Assembly (NCBI RefSeq): GCF_001905845.1 | Contig: NZ_LIVZ01000004.1 | Coordinates: forward strand, 62,001 to 126,000 | DNA from: Streptomyces sp. TSRI0107 | GTDB lineage: Bacteria > Actinomycetota > Actinomycetes > Streptomycetales > Streptomycetaceae | Reading direction: 5' to 3' | Length of the DNA stretch: 64,000 nt | In this document: piece by piece, positions 1 through 8,500 of the stretch | Position numbering within the stretch: position 1 is the stretch's first letter | Layout: the number at the start of each line of letters is the position of its first letter | Program-made: the position numbers and the translations under genes | Notes under the pieces: generated by a model | The model's database searches: none | Told to the model about the DNA's origin: nothing | Seen by the model: the letters and a program-made list of their open reading frames with translations, nothing else

Positions 1-809
1 GCGGGGATGTCGTCGGCCAGGTCGAGGTTGCCGGCCATGAGGTCGGTGTAGGCGGTGTTGTTGTCGGTGTAGACCTTGAGGTCGACCCCGCCGTTTCGCG
101 CCTTGTCCGGGCCGGGGTACTCCTCCCACTTGCGCAGGGACATCTGGGAGCCGCGGGTGTACGACTGCACGGCGTAGGGCCCGTTGCCGACCGGCTTGGC
201 CAGCCAGGCGTCGTGGTCGTCGAAGAAGGCGCGGGGCAGCGGGGCGTAGGCGTTGTAGCCGAGGGTGTCGGGGAAGGTCGAGAACTTCTGGGTGAGCTTG
301 ACGGTGAAGGTGCGGTCGCCGGTGACCTTCAGTCCGGAGAGGGTGTCGGCGCTCGGCTCGCCGCCGTTCTCCGGGTGGACCTTGTCGTAGCCCTCGATAT
401 ACCCGAAGAAGTACGCGTTGCGCTGATTGTTCCTCAGGTCGGCGCCGTAGTTCCAGGCGTCGACGAAGGACTTCGCCGTCACTTTCTCGCCATTGCTGAA
501 CGTCCAGCCGTCCTTGACGGTGATGGTGAAGTTCTGCGAGTCGGTGGTCTCGATCCTCTCGGCGAGCATGTCCTTCGCCTCACCCGTCTCCGGGTCGTAC
601 CGCTTGAGCCCGCGGAAGATCATGTCGAGGACCTTGCCGCCCTGCACCTCGTTGGTGTTGGCCGGTTCCAGGGGGTTCTGCGGGTCCCCCCACGAGGAGC
701 TGAGCACCGCGCCACCGGCGCCGCCGTCGCCGCCGCCTCCGCAGGCGGTCGCCGCGAGGACTGCCGCCGCGGTGCATGCGGCCCATGTGGCGTGCGTGGC
801 TCCGCGCAT
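1..809 (-). CDS. Peptide ABC transporter substrate-binding lipoprotein (3' end beyond window)
   Basis: The first 269 residues of a family 5 (Opp/Dpp) extracellular solute-binding protein are visible; the C-terminal part lies outside the window. The product should be a lipid-anchored receptor delivering peptides to an ABC importer. A short signal peptide ends in an Ala-rich lipobox with Cys at residue 23, followed by a Gly-rich linker, then family text such as SSSWGDPQNPLEPANT and DGWTFSNGEKVTAKSF. The ATG at 809 has a perfect AGGAGG six bases upstream. It is divergent from the permease-first operon at 1263 and separated from it by about 450 bp, so it is an extra receptor gene rather than an operon member. 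Three other binding-protein genes lie within 20 kb. The family call is firm; the substrate is unknown. Confidence 0.9.
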   Translation of the reverse strand, partial: MRGATHATWAACTAAAVLAATACGGGGDGGAGGAVLSSSWGDPQNPLEPANTNEVQGGKVLDMIFRGLKRYDPETGEAKDMLAERIETTDSQNFTITVKDGWTFSNGEKVTAKSFVDAWNYGADLRNNQRNAYFFGYIEGYDKVHPENGGEPSADTLSGLKVTGDRTFTVKLTQKFSTFPDTLGYNAYAPLPRAFFDDHDAWLAKPVGNGPYAVQSYTRGSQMSLRKWEEYPGPDKARNGGVDLKVYTDNNTAYTDLMAGNLDLADDIP

Positions 810-1262
810 GGTGTGCCTCCTCAGACCCAGCCGGTTCGTTATCGGCAAATATCAGCTGAATCAGGGCATGCCGCGAATGTACTCGGTCCTTTGGGGTGAT
901 CTTGTCCCCCGGTCGCCCGCACGCTGAAGTGGATCTTCAAAAGTCACGCAACAGATCACCGGGATCCGATGCCGAACCGTTGGAAAACAACCCGGGCATG
1001 TACGCATTTCGACACCCAGCCATCCGCATAACGAACACATAGTCCGTTTCACGCAGTTGGCCCGATGTAAGACACGGGTTGATCACGGAAGCGCTACCCG
1101 CGTAGCTACGGAACAGTCAAGGGGAGGCAAAGAAAGTAAAGAGAAACCCAACTCGGACCAGAATTTGTTGACCTTGAATGAATTGCGTTGAAAAAGTCCC
1201 GCGTAGCCCGTAGGGGAGCGCCCTGCGGAGTCACTCAGACCCTCCCTTGGGCCAGGAGCACC
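810..1262. promoter_or_regulatory. Divergent intergenic region, no convincing gene
   Basis: This relatively AT-rich stretch separates the divergent binding-protein gene and the importer operon, and should hold both promoters. The 9-mer CCGCGTAGC occurs at 1098-1106 and again at 1199-1207. The first copy sits in an inverted repeat (GCTAC/GTAGC) and is followed by a TCAAGGGG run. A 63-codon Cys-rich reading frame on the minus strand (861-1052) has no supporting start context, and I treat it as chance. I could not place -35/-10 boxes with confidence. Confidence 0.5.
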
Positions 1263-2291
1263 ATGACCCCCCCAACTCCATCCGCGGCTGCCCCGCTTGA
1301 GGTGACCGACGAGAGCGTCGACACGTCGCCCGCGCCCTCCACCCCTAAGGGCAACGAGAGCCGCTCCCCCGGCCGCCTGGCCTGGAACCGCTTCAAGCGG
1401 GACCGTACGGGCGTCATATCCGCCTGCATCGTGATCTTCTTCTTCCTGATCGCGATCTGCGCGCCGCTGATCTCCGCCCTCTACGGCAAGAACCCGTACG
1501 ACCAGTACGGCCAGGAGATCCCCGGTCTGCTCAACGACGCGGGCTTCCCCATCAAGGCCAACGGCGGCATCGACGGCGACTTCTGGTTCGGCGTCGAGCC
1601 CTCGATGGGCCGGGACGTCTTCACCTTCCTGATCTACGGCATCCGCACCTCGCTGCTGATCGCGACCGCCACCACGCTGCTGGTCACGGTGATCGGTGTG
1701 ATCGTCGGCATCACGGCCGGCTACCTCGGCGGCCGGACCGACTTCATCATCGGCCGGATCATCGACATCCTGCTGTCGTTCCCGTCGACCCTGTTCTTCA
1801 TCGCCTTCATGCCGGTCGTCTACGGCCTCTTCGTGGCACCGGACGAGGAGATCCCGACCTCGCTGCGGGCGACCTGCCTGATCCTGGTTCTCACGGCCTT
1901 CGGCTGGGCCTCCATCGCCCGGCTGCTACGCGGCCAGGTGCTGGCCCTTCGCGAGCGGGAGTTCGTGGAGGCCGCGAAGGTGACCGGCGCCTCCCCGGCC
2001 CGGATCATCTTCAAGGAACTGCTGCCCAACCTGTGGACCCCGATCCTGATCCAGTCCACGCTGATGCTTCCCGCGTTCGTCACCGCGGAGGCGGGCCTGG
2101 CCTTCCTCGGCGTCGGCATCATCGACCCCACTCCCGACTGGGGCGTGATGATCCAGCGCGGTGCCACGTTCTACACGGACGACATCACCTTCATGATCTT
2201 CCCGGGCGTGTCGATGATCATCTTCGTCCTCGCGTTCAACCTGCTCGGCGACTCCGTCCGTGACGCCCTGGACCCCAAGTCCAAGCGCTGA
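1263..2291 (+). CDS. Peptide ABC transporter permease (DppC/OppC type), operon 1
   Basis: A 342-residue inner-membrane permease of the binding-protein-dependent type. It forms half of the membrane channel with the permease at 4236. An N-terminal cytoplasmic extension (about 55 residues, OppC_N-like) leads into the first membrane helix. The periplasmic loop and the remaining helices follow, and the EAA coupling loop reads REFVEAAKVTGASPARII near residues 229-250. I chose the ATG at 1263 because AGGAG lies just upstream; a longer frame from 1188 has no ribosome site. It is the first gene of a five-gene operon with the order permease, receptor, permease, ATPase, ATPase, which is unusual because most Opp operons begin with the receptor. 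The closest relative in the window is the mirror-image gene ending at 13661. Confidence 0.93.
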   Translation: MTPPTPSAAAPLEVTDESVDTSPAPSTPKGNESRSPGRLAWNRFKRDRTGVISACIVIFFFLIAICAPLISALYGKNPYDQYGQEIPGLLNDAGFPIKANGGIDGDFWFGVEPSMGRDVFTFLIYGIRTSLLIATATTLLVTVIGVIVGITAGYLGGRTDFIIGRIIDILLSFPSTLFFIAFMPVVYGLFVAPDEEIPTSLRATCLILVLTAFGWASIARLLRGQVLALREREFVEAAKVTGASPARIIFKELLPNLWTPILIQSTLMLPAFVTAEAGLAFLGVGIIDPTPDWGVMIQRGATFYTDDITFMIFPGVSMIIFVLAFNLLGDSVRDALDPKSKR

Positions 2292-2373
2292 GCACCCGCA
2301 CCACCCCAAGCCCGGTCACCGCCGCCCGGCGAGCAGCACCTCTCTCATCCATTCACTCCTAGGCAGGTAAGCC

Positions 2374-4134
2374 ATGTCCTTCTCGCGCAGAAACTTCCTG
2401 ATAGCCACCGGTGTGGCCGCCGGAGCCACCACGATGCTGAGCGCGTGCAGCAGCGGCAACGCGGGCGGCGACAGCGCCAGCAAGGCCCCGTCGATGGACA
2501 AGGCCGAGGCCGCCACCATCACGGTCGGCACCAAGGCCGACTCCCAGGGCCCGGCCCCGGAGATGCCCGGCGCGAAGAAGGGCGGCACGATCTACACGCT
2601 GGACCAGATCGACTTCGACCACCTGGACCCGGCCCAGATCTACTCCTCGTACACCGGCGCCGGCGCGGTGCTGTTCCTGCGCGGTCTGACCGGCTACCGG
2701 ATGGACTCCAAGGGCAACACCACCCTGGTCGGCGACCTCGCCACCGACCCGGGCACCATGAAGGACGGCGGCAAGACCTGGTCCTTCACGCTGAAGGACG
2801 GCGTCAAGTGGGAGGACGGCGAGGACGTCACCATCGAGGACGTCCGCCACACCTTCGAGCGCCTGTTCGCCGACTTCGTCACCGAGGGCCCCCGCTACCC
2901 GCAGAACTGGCTCGAGGGCGGCGACAAGTACAAGGGCCCGTACGAGGGCAAGCACCTGAAGTCCATCGAGATCGACGGCAACACCGTCACCTTCCGCCTG
3001 AAGGAAGGCCACGCGGACTTCAACTACATGCTGGCCATGCGCGGCTTCGCGATCGTGCCGAAGAAGCACGACACCAAGAAGAAGTACGACAAGCGCCCGT
3101 ACTCCTGCGGCCCGTACAAGATCGAGAGCCGGGACATCGACAAGTCCCTCGTCCTGGTGCGCAACGAGCACTGGGAGGCCGACAAGGACCCGGTCCGCAA
3201 CGGCTACCCGGACAAGGTCGTCATGCAGTTCGGCTACCAGTCGCTGGCCTCCACCGACCGGTACATCGCCGACAAGGGCAACGACGCGTTCGCCATGTCG
3301 CTGCTGAACGAGGTCGCCTCCGAGCGGGTCCAGAAGGTCATGGGCGACGCCACGCTGAAGAAGCGCGTGCTGACCCAGGTCGACACGACCTGCTACTACT
3401 TCCCGATCAACATGACCCGGATCAAGGACCAGAAGGTCCGCCAGGCCATCAACTGGGCGTGGCCGGCCCAGCAGCTGAAGCAGCAGCGCGGTGGCTCCGC
3501 GGTCACCGAGACCGCGACCACGATCATCTCCCCGCTCACCCCGGGCCACGCCGACTTCGACCTGTACGGCAAGAAGACCAAGCCGATGGGCGACCCGGAG
3601 AAGGCCAAGGCGCTGCTGAAGGAGGCCGGCAAGGAGGGCCAGAAGCTGGTCATCGCCTTCCAGCAGTCCGACAAGGCCGTGAAGGAAGCCGTCACCATCA
3701 AGAACGCCCTGGAGAAGGCGGGCTTCAGCGTGGTGACCAAGCAGGTCGACAAGACCACCTTCTACAGCGAGATCAGCCAGCTGGACAACGAGTTCGACCT
3801 GTTCGCGGCCGGCTGGGGCCCGGACTGGCCGGCCGGTTACGCGGTCATCTACCCGTGCTGGGACGGCAGCCAGGTCGCCGACGGCGGTGTGAACTGGGCG
3901 CAGCTCGACAACACCAGCGTCAACAAGGCGATCGCCGCGGCGACCGTCGAGACCGACCCGGAGAAGGCCAACAAGGCCTGGGGCGACATCGACCGCCAGA
4001 TCATGGAGCTGGCCGCCTGCGTCCCGGACTACAACCCGATCCGGAACTACTTCCACGGTTCCAAGATCGGTGGCGTGCAGTACAACCCCGGTGACACCTG
4101 CGTCTCGATCGCCAAGGTCTTCGCCCAGGCCTGA
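2374..4134 (+). CDS. Oligopeptide-binding lipoprotein (DppA/OppA type), operon 1
   Basis: A 586-residue extracellular receptor of solute-binding family 5. The N terminus carries a twin-arginine pattern (SRRNFL) and a lipobox LSAC with Cys25, so it is probably exported by Tat and lipid-anchored. The mature part has family landmarks: GGTIYTLDQIDFDHLDPAQ, WKWED-type text around residue 145, and a C-terminal half resembling DppA. It lies 82 bp after the first permease and is followed by a GC-rich hairpin (4143-4177). It shares roughly half its residues by eye with the receptor at 11796-13616, while the ATPases of the two operons are much closer, so the receptors appear to have diverged in ligand. 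Confidence 0.93.
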   Translation: MSFSRRNFLIATGVAAGATTMLSACSSGNAGGDSASKAPSMDKAEAATITVGTKADSQGPAPEMPGAKKGGTIYTLDQIDFDHLDPAQIYSSYTGAGAVLFLRGLTGYRMDSKGNTTLVGDLATDPGTMKDGGKTWSFTLKDGVKWEDGEDVTIEDVRHTFERLFADFVTEGPRYPQNWLEGGDKYKGPYEGKHLKSIEIDGNTVTFRLKEGHADFNYMLAMRGFAIVPKKHDTKKKYDKRPYSCGPYKIESRDIDKSLVLVRNEHWEADKDPVRNGYPDKVVMQFGYQSLASTDRYIADKGNDAFAMSLLNEVASERVQKVMGDATLKKRVLTQVDTTCYYFPINMTRIKDQKVRQAINWAWPAQQLKQQRGGSAVTETATTIISPLTPGHADFDLYGKKTKPMGDPEKAKALLKEAGKEGQKLVIAFQQSDKAVKEAVTIKNALEKAGFSVVTKQVDKTTFYSEISQLDNEFDLFAAGWGPDWPAGYAVIYPCWDGSQVADGGVNWAQLDNTSVNKAIAAATVETDPEKANKAWGDIDRQIMELAACVPDYNPIRNYFHGSKIGGVQYNPGDTCVSIAKVFAQA

Positions 4135-4142
4135 CGCACCCT

Positions 4143-4177
4143 CGGGGCGGCGGACCGCACAACGGCCCGCCGCCCCG
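4143..4177 (+). terminator. Intra-operon hairpin after receptor gene (operon 1)
   Basis: An 11-bp perfect GC inverted repeat (CGGGGCGGCGG at 4143-4153 with its complement at 4167-4177) lies 8 bases after the receptor stop codon and 58 bases before the next permease. It has no T-tract, so partial attenuation or 3'-end protection of the receptor mRNA is more likely than full termination. A hairpin in the same position follows the receptor gene of operon 2. Confidence 0.55.
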
Positions 4178-4235
4178 GCCCCGTCCACGCTCCCCACACC
4201 CCGGCGACGGCGCCCCGTCCGGAAAGTCCACACCC

Positions 4236-5216
4236 ATGCTGCGTTTCCTGGTCCGCCGAGTGATCGGCGCACTCGTCATTCTGCTGATCATCAGCGCCGT
4301 CACCTTCTTCCTCTTCTACGCCATCCCGCGCGACCCCGCCCGGATGGCCTGCGGCAAGGTCTGTGACCCGGAGCTGCTGGAGCAGGTGCGGCAGAACCTG
4401 GGGATCGCCGACCCCATGCCGGTGCAGTACTGGCACTGGCTCCAGGGCATCTTCGTGGGCCGTGACTACATCGGTTACGGGCACTGCAACGCGCCCTGCC
4501 TCGGCTACTCGTTCACGAACACCGAGCCGGTCTTCGAGACGATCATGAAGGACCTCCCGACGACCATCTCGCTGGCCATCGGCGCGGCCGTCTTCTTCCT
4601 GATCATCGGTATCGGCGCGGGCATGATCGCCGCGGTGAAGCAGGGCACCTGGCTGGACAAGACCGCCAGCTCCGTCTCGCTGCTCGGCTCCTCGCTGCAG
4701 ATCTACTTCGTCGGCTACATCGCCATGTTCCTGCTGGTGCAGCAGCTCGGCGTGCTGGACCCGCCGTCGTACACGCCGTTCACCGAGGACCCCGGCGCCT
4801 GGGTCTCGGGTCTGCTGCTGCCGTGGATCGTGCTGTCCATCATCTTCACCGCCAACTACACGCGTATGACCCGCTCGCAGCTGGTCGAGCAGCTGAACGA
4901 GGACTACGTGCGCACGGCCCGGGCCAAGGGCCTGTCGAGCCGCAACGTCTTCTTCCGGTTCGCCTGGCGCGGGGCCATGGGCCCGATCGTGACGATCTTC
5001 GGCATCGACATGGGCACCCTGATCGGCGGTGCCATCATCACGGAGTCGACGTTCAGCCTGCAGGGGCTCGGCACCCGCGCCGTGCGCGCGGTCACCGACA
5101 GCGACCTGCCCATGCTGCTCGGCGTCACGGTCGTCGCCGCCTCGGCGATCGTCGTGGCCAACATCATCGTGGACCTCGTCTACGCCCTCATCGACCCGCG
5201 TATCCGGCTCGCCTGA
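4236..5216 (+). CDS. Peptide ABC transporter permease (DppB/OppB type), operon 1
   Basis: A 326-residue integral membrane permease. An N-terminal helix (VIGALVILLIISAVTFFLFY) is followed by a long extracytoplasmic loop with a Cys pair around MACGKVCD and a second pair in GHCNAPCLGYS; these could form disulfides. The EAA loop reads EDYVRTARAKGLSSRNVFF. It should pair with the DppC-type permease at 1263. The same Cys pattern is present in the paralogue at 10719-11699. The gene lies between the receptor and the first ATPase of the operon. Confidence 0.93.
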   Translation: MLRFLVRRVIGALVILLIISAVTFFLFYAIPRDPARMACGKVCDPELLEQVRQNLGIADPMPVQYWHWLQGIFVGRDYIGYGHCNAPCLGYSFTNTEPVFETIMKDLPTTISLAIGAAVFFLIIGIGAGMIAAVKQGTWLDKTASSVSLLGSSLQIYFVGYIAMFLLVQQLGVLDPPSYTPFTEDPGAWVSGLLLPWIVLSIIFTANYTRMTRSQLVEQLNEDYVRTARAKGLSSRNVFFRFAWRGAMGPIVTIFGIDMGTLIGGAIITESTFSLQGLGTRAVRAVTDSDLPMLLGVTVVAASAIVVANIIVDLVYALIDPRIRLA

Positions 5217-5265
5217 CCCGGTCCCCACCAGCTACCCCGGCATCACCCCCCTCAGGAGCGTCCCC

Positions 5266-6300
5266 GTGACGAGCACCGACCAGCAGCCCTTCCTGTCCGT
5301 CAGGGACCTGAAGGTCCACTTCTCCACCGAAGACGGCGTCGTCAAGGCCGTCGACGGTCTCTCCTTCGACCTGGCGAAGGGACAGACGCTCGGCATCGTG
5401 GGCGAGTCGGGCTCCGGCAAGTCCGTCACCAACCTGGCGATCCTCGGCCTGCACGACCGCAAGCGCACCAGCCTCGACGGCGAGATCCTGCTCGACGGCA
5501 AGGAGCTGCTGACCGCCAGTGAGCGGGAGCTGGAGAAGCTGCGCGGCAACAAGATGGCGATGATCTTCCAGGACGCCCTGGCCTCGCTGTCGCCGTACCA
5601 CACCGTCGGCCGGCAGATCGCCGAGACCTACCGCAAGCACACCGGCGCCTCCAAGCAGGAGTCCCGGGCGCGGGCGGTGGAGATGCTGCGCCGGGTCGGC
5701 ATCCCGCAGCCGGACATCCGGGTGGACGACTACCCGCACCAGTTCTCCGGCGGTATGCGCCAGCGCGCGATGATCGCGATGGCGCTGGTCTGCGACCCGG
5801 AGCTGCTGATCGCGGACGAGCCGACGACCGCGCTCGACGTGACCGTGCAGGCGCAGATCATGGACCTGCTCAAGGACCTCCAGCAGGAGTTCGGCACCTC
5901 GATCATCTTCATCACCCACGACCTGGGCGTGATCGCGGACATCGCGGACGACGTGCTGGTGATGTACGGCGGCCGGTGCGTGGAGCGCGGCAGCAAGAAG
6001 GAGGTGCTGCGCACCCCGCAGCACCCCTACACCTGGGGTCTGCTGGGCTCCATGCCGAGCCTTGACCACCCGGTCGACGTGCCGCTGAACCCGATCCCGG
6101 GTTCGCCGCCGTCGCTGCTCAACCCGCCGTCCGGGTGCCGTTTCCACCCGCGGTGCGCGTTCGCGGAGAAGGTCGCGGGCGGCCTGTGCTCCACCGAGCG
6201 GCCGGTCCTCGACGTGGTGGACGGCCGTGGCTCGGCCTGCCACCTGACGGCCGGGCAGCGCGCCGACTTCCTCGCCGACCTCGCCGAAACCCGGCGCTGA
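5266..6300 (+). CDS. Peptide ABC transporter ATPase (DppD/OppD type), operon 1
   Basis: A 344-residue cytoplasmic ATPase that powers the importer. Walker A GESGSGKS is at residues 46-53, the signature is FSGGMRQR, and Walker B is [12 protein letters not shown] followed by the H-loop ITHDLG. The C-terminal oligopeptide-type extension contains the Cys-bearing [15 protein letters not shown] stretch typical of this subfamily. The GTG at 5266 follows AGGAG at a good distance. A longer frame from 5029 lies inside the upstream permease and is discarded. It is followed 26 bp later by the partner ATPase. Confidence 0.94.
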   Translation: MTSTDQQPFLSVRDLKVHFSTEDGVVKAVDGLSFDLAKGQTLGIVGESGSGKSVTNLAILGLHDRKRTSLDGEILLDGKELLTASERELEKLRGNKMAMIFQDALASLSPYHTVGRQIAETYRKHTGASKQESRARAVEMLRRVGIPQPDIRVDDYPHQFSGGMRQRAMIAMALVCDPELLIADEPTTALDVTVQAQIMDLLKDLQQEFGTSIIFITHDLGVIADIADDVLVMYGGRCVERGSKKEVLRTPQHPYTWGLLGSMPSLDHPVDVPLNPIPGSPPSLLNPPSGCRFHPRCAFAEKVAGGLCSTERPVLDVVDGRGSACHLTAGQRADFLADLAETRR

Positions 6301-6326
6301 CGTAACTGAGACGGGACTTCACGATC

Positions 6327-7376
6327 ATGAGCAACACGAACCCCCTCCTGGACGTCAAGGGCCTGACCAAGCACTTCCCGGTGATGGGCGGCTTCCCGAT
6401 CAAGCGGAAGATCGGCGCGGTGCAGGCCGTGGACGGCCTGGACTTCCAGGTCCACGAGGGCGAGAGCCTGGGCCTGGTGGGCGAGTCCGGCTGCGGCAAG
6501 TCGACGACGGGCCGCCTGATCACCCGCCTGATGGAGCCGACGGCCGGCACGATCTCGTACCGCGGCCAGGACATCACGCACGCGGGCCGCAAGCAGCTGG
6601 CGCCGGTCCGGTCCGAGATCCAGATGATCTTCCAGGACCCGTATGCGTCGCTGAACCCGCGCCAGACGGTCGGCAAGATCATCTCCGGTCCGATGGAGAT
6701 CAACGGGATCGACCCGGCCGGCGGCCGCGAGAAGCGTGTCCGCGAGCTGCTGGAGATCGTCGGCCTCAACCCCGAGCACTACAACCGCTTCCCGCACGAG
6801 TTCTCCGGCGGCCAGCGCCAGCGCATCGGCGTCGCCCGCGCCCTCGCGCTGGAGCCGAAGCTGATCGTGGCCGACGAGCCGGTCTCCGCGCTCGACGTGT
6901 CCATCCAGGCGCAGGTGGTCAACCTGCTCCAGCAGCTCCAGCGGGACATGGGCATCGCGTTCGTCTTCATCGCCCACGACCTGGCCGTCGTACGGCATTT
7001 CTCACAGCGCGTCGCGGTCATGTACCTCGGTAAGATCGTGGAGATCGCCGACCGCGACGATCTGTACGGCAACCCGCGGCACCCCTACACCAGGGCGCTG
7101 CTGTCCGCCGTGCCGGAGGCCACGGTCGACGAGGACGGGCCGGCTCGTGAGCGCATCCGCCTCACCGGTGACGTGCCGTCTCCGATCAACCCGCCGTCGG
7201 GCTGCCGTTTCCGCACGCGCTGCTGGAAGGCGACCGAGAAGTGCGCGTCGGAGGCGCCGCCGCTGGTGCAGGTGGAGGGCAACAAGCCGGGCCACCTGAC
7301 CGCCTGCCACTACCCGGAGACGGAGGGAACCGTTCCGGCCCCTCGTCTCTCCAAGGACCCCCAGGCGGCGGCCTGA
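6327..7376 (+). CDS. Peptide ABC transporter ATPase (DppF/OppF type), operon 1
   Basis: A 349-residue second ATPase of the importer. It carries Walker A GESGCGKS (52-59), signature FSGGQRQR, Walker B LIVADEPVSALD, H-loop IAHDLA and a C-terminal oligopeptide domain with PPSGCRFRTRCWKATEKC. Long stretches match the paralogue at 8501-9634 (for example GRLITRLMEPTAGTISYRG), much more closely than the receptors match each other. It is the last gene of operon 1; a strong terminator follows at 7465-7497. Confidence 0.94.
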   Translation: MSNTNPLLDVKGLTKHFPVMGGFPIKRKIGAVQAVDGLDFQVHEGESLGLVGESGCGKSTTGRLITRLMEPTAGTISYRGQDITHAGRKQLAPVRSEIQMIFQDPYASLNPRQTVGKIISGPMEINGIDPAGGREKRVRELLEIVGLNPEHYNRFPHEFSGGQRQRIGVARALALEPKLIVADEPVSALDVSIQAQVVNLLQQLQRDMGIAFVFIAHDLAVVRHFSQRVAVMYLGKIVEIADRDDLYGNPRHPYTRALLSAVPEATVDEDGPARERIRLTGDVPSPINPPSGCRFRTRCWKATEKCASEAPPLVQVEGNKPGHLTACHYPETEGTVPAPRLSKDPQAAA

Positions 7377-7464
7377 CAACACCCCTTTTCCGTCAGCCGC
7401 CACCACGGAACGGACCTTCACCGGCCCATTGACCCGAGCCCGCGAACGTCCGCTTCCCGGGGCA

Positions 7465-7497
7465 GAAGGCCCGCGCCTCCCCAAGGCGCGGGCCTTC
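7465..7497. terminator. Bidirectional terminator between operon 1 and DinB-like gene
   Basis: A perfect 14-bp inverted repeat (7465-7478 and 7484-7497) with a 5-base loop lies between two convergent genes. It has no long T-run, as is common in Streptomyces. It probably ends transcription from both sides. Confidence 0.75.
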
Positions 7498-7518
7498 GCT
7501 GTACGGGTCGCCTGGGTG

Positions 7519-8022
7519 TCAGACGCCGGTCGTGCCGTCGACCAGTTCGCGGATGATGTCCAGGTGGCCGTTGTGGCGGGCGGTCTCCTCGGTCAGGTGC
7601 AGGAGGATCCAGCGCAGGTCGACGTGGCGGCCGTCGCGGATGGTGCGCTTGGCCCGGGTGTCGAGGTCGTTGGCGGCGACCAGGTCCCGGTAGCGGGCGC
7701 ACTGGTCGGCGTACTCGCGCAGCAGGTCCGGCAGCGGGATGTCCACCGCGATACGCATTTCGCGGTCCGGGTCCTCCTCGGTCCACGGGCCCTCGTCCTC
7801 CTCGCCGAGGAAGACCACCTGGAACCACCAGTACTCCACCCAGCGCAGGTGGCTGATCAGCCCGGACAGGGTCATCAGCGGCGATCCGGGCAGCGGGGCC
7901 CGGCGGGCGTTCTCCGCGGAGACGCCCTCGCACTTGGCGCGCGCGGTGTCACGGGCGTAGTCGAGGAAGGTGGTCAGCTGGGTGCGCTCGTCCCATGCGG
8001 GAGGCGTGTCGGTGCGTGTCAT
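7519..8022 (-). CDS. DinB-fold / DUF664 family protein
   Basis: A 167-residue protein of the DinB/DUF664 four-helix metal-binding superfamily, often thiol-dependent or of unknown function in actinobacteria. Supporting text includes LMTLSGLISHLRWVEYWWF near residues 48-66 and LRWILLHLTEETARHNGHLDIIRELVDG near the C terminus. These give the conserved His positions (SHLRW and ETARHNGHLD) that form the metal triad of the fold. An upstream in-frame ATG at 8034 is possible; neither start has a strong ribosome site. It sits between the two facing peptide-importer operons and is convergent with operon 1. Nothing ties it functionally to peptide import. Confidence 0.8.
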   Translation of the reverse strand: MTRTDTPPAWDERTQLTTFLDYARDTARAKCEGVSAENARRAPLPGSPLMTLSGLISHLRWVEYWWFQVVFLGEEDEGPWTEEDPDREMRIAVDIPLPDLLREYADQCARYRDLVAANDLDTRAKRTIRDGRHVDLRWILLHLTEETARHNGHLDIIRELVDGTTGV

Positions 8023-8083
8023 CGCTGGGAGCATGACGGGCGCGCGTTCGCCTGTCGAGTCAATTAGCGGGCGCCCCGGCCGG

Positions 8084-8488
8084 TCAATCAGCGGGCGTCC
8101 CGGCCGACTTCACCACCAGCTCCACCTCGAACCCGTCCGCGTTCTCCAGGTAGGCCGCGCAGTGCTCCGCCCCGCCCGCGTACGGGTGGCGGTCCGGGAA
8201 CAGCAGGGTCCAGCCGTGCGCGAAGGCCTCCTCGACCAGCGCGTCGAGCGCGGCCCGGTCGCCGGGCACATGGAAGGCGAGGTGGTTCAGGCCCGGCCGC
8301 AGCCGGTCGTGCCGGTCGCCGCGCAGGGCCGGCGACCGCTCGACGACGACGTACGTCTCCCCCAGCCGCCAGCTCCGCCCGGCCGGCCAGTCCTGGTACG
8401 GCGCCCAGCCCAGCCGTTCCAGCAGCCAGCCGAGCGAGCCGGCCGCCCGGCCCAGGTCGGGCACCCACAGCTCCACGTGATGCAGCAC
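8084..8488 (-). CDS. VOC (glyoxalase/bleomycin-resistance fold) protein
   Basis: A 134-residue single-unit VOC protein. It begins HHVELWVPDLGRAAGSLGWLL, and the second betaalphabetabetabeta module contains HLAFHVPGDRAALDALV and the terminal AAYLENADGFEVELV. His and Glu residues at the usual metal positions are present (HHVELW, LNHLAFHV, VELV). It starts only 12 bp after the end of the upstream ATPase on the same strand, so it is probably cotranscribed with the bldK-type operon. The substrate cannot be deduced. Near-identical short sequences flank its stop codon (8062-8107), a small local duplication. Confidence 0.82.
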   Translation of the reverse strand: MLHHVELWVPDLGRAAGSLGWLLERLGWAPYQDWPAGRSWRLGETYVVVERSPALRGDRHDRLRPGLNHLAFHVPGDRAALDALVEEAFAHGWTLLFPDRHPYAGGAEHCAAYLENADGFEVELVVKSAGTPAD

Positions 8489-8500
8489 GGGCCGATCCTC

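Noticed and set aside
861..1052. 63-codon minus-strand ORF with several CxxC pairs
   Set aside because: It has no ribosome site, lies in the promoter region of two divergent genes, and the Cys pattern does not match any zinc-binding family I know.
8062..8107. Short near-repeat around the VOC stop codon as an attachment site
   Set aside because: There is no integrase, tRNA or island boundary; the copies are imperfect and adjacent, so simple slippage is enough.
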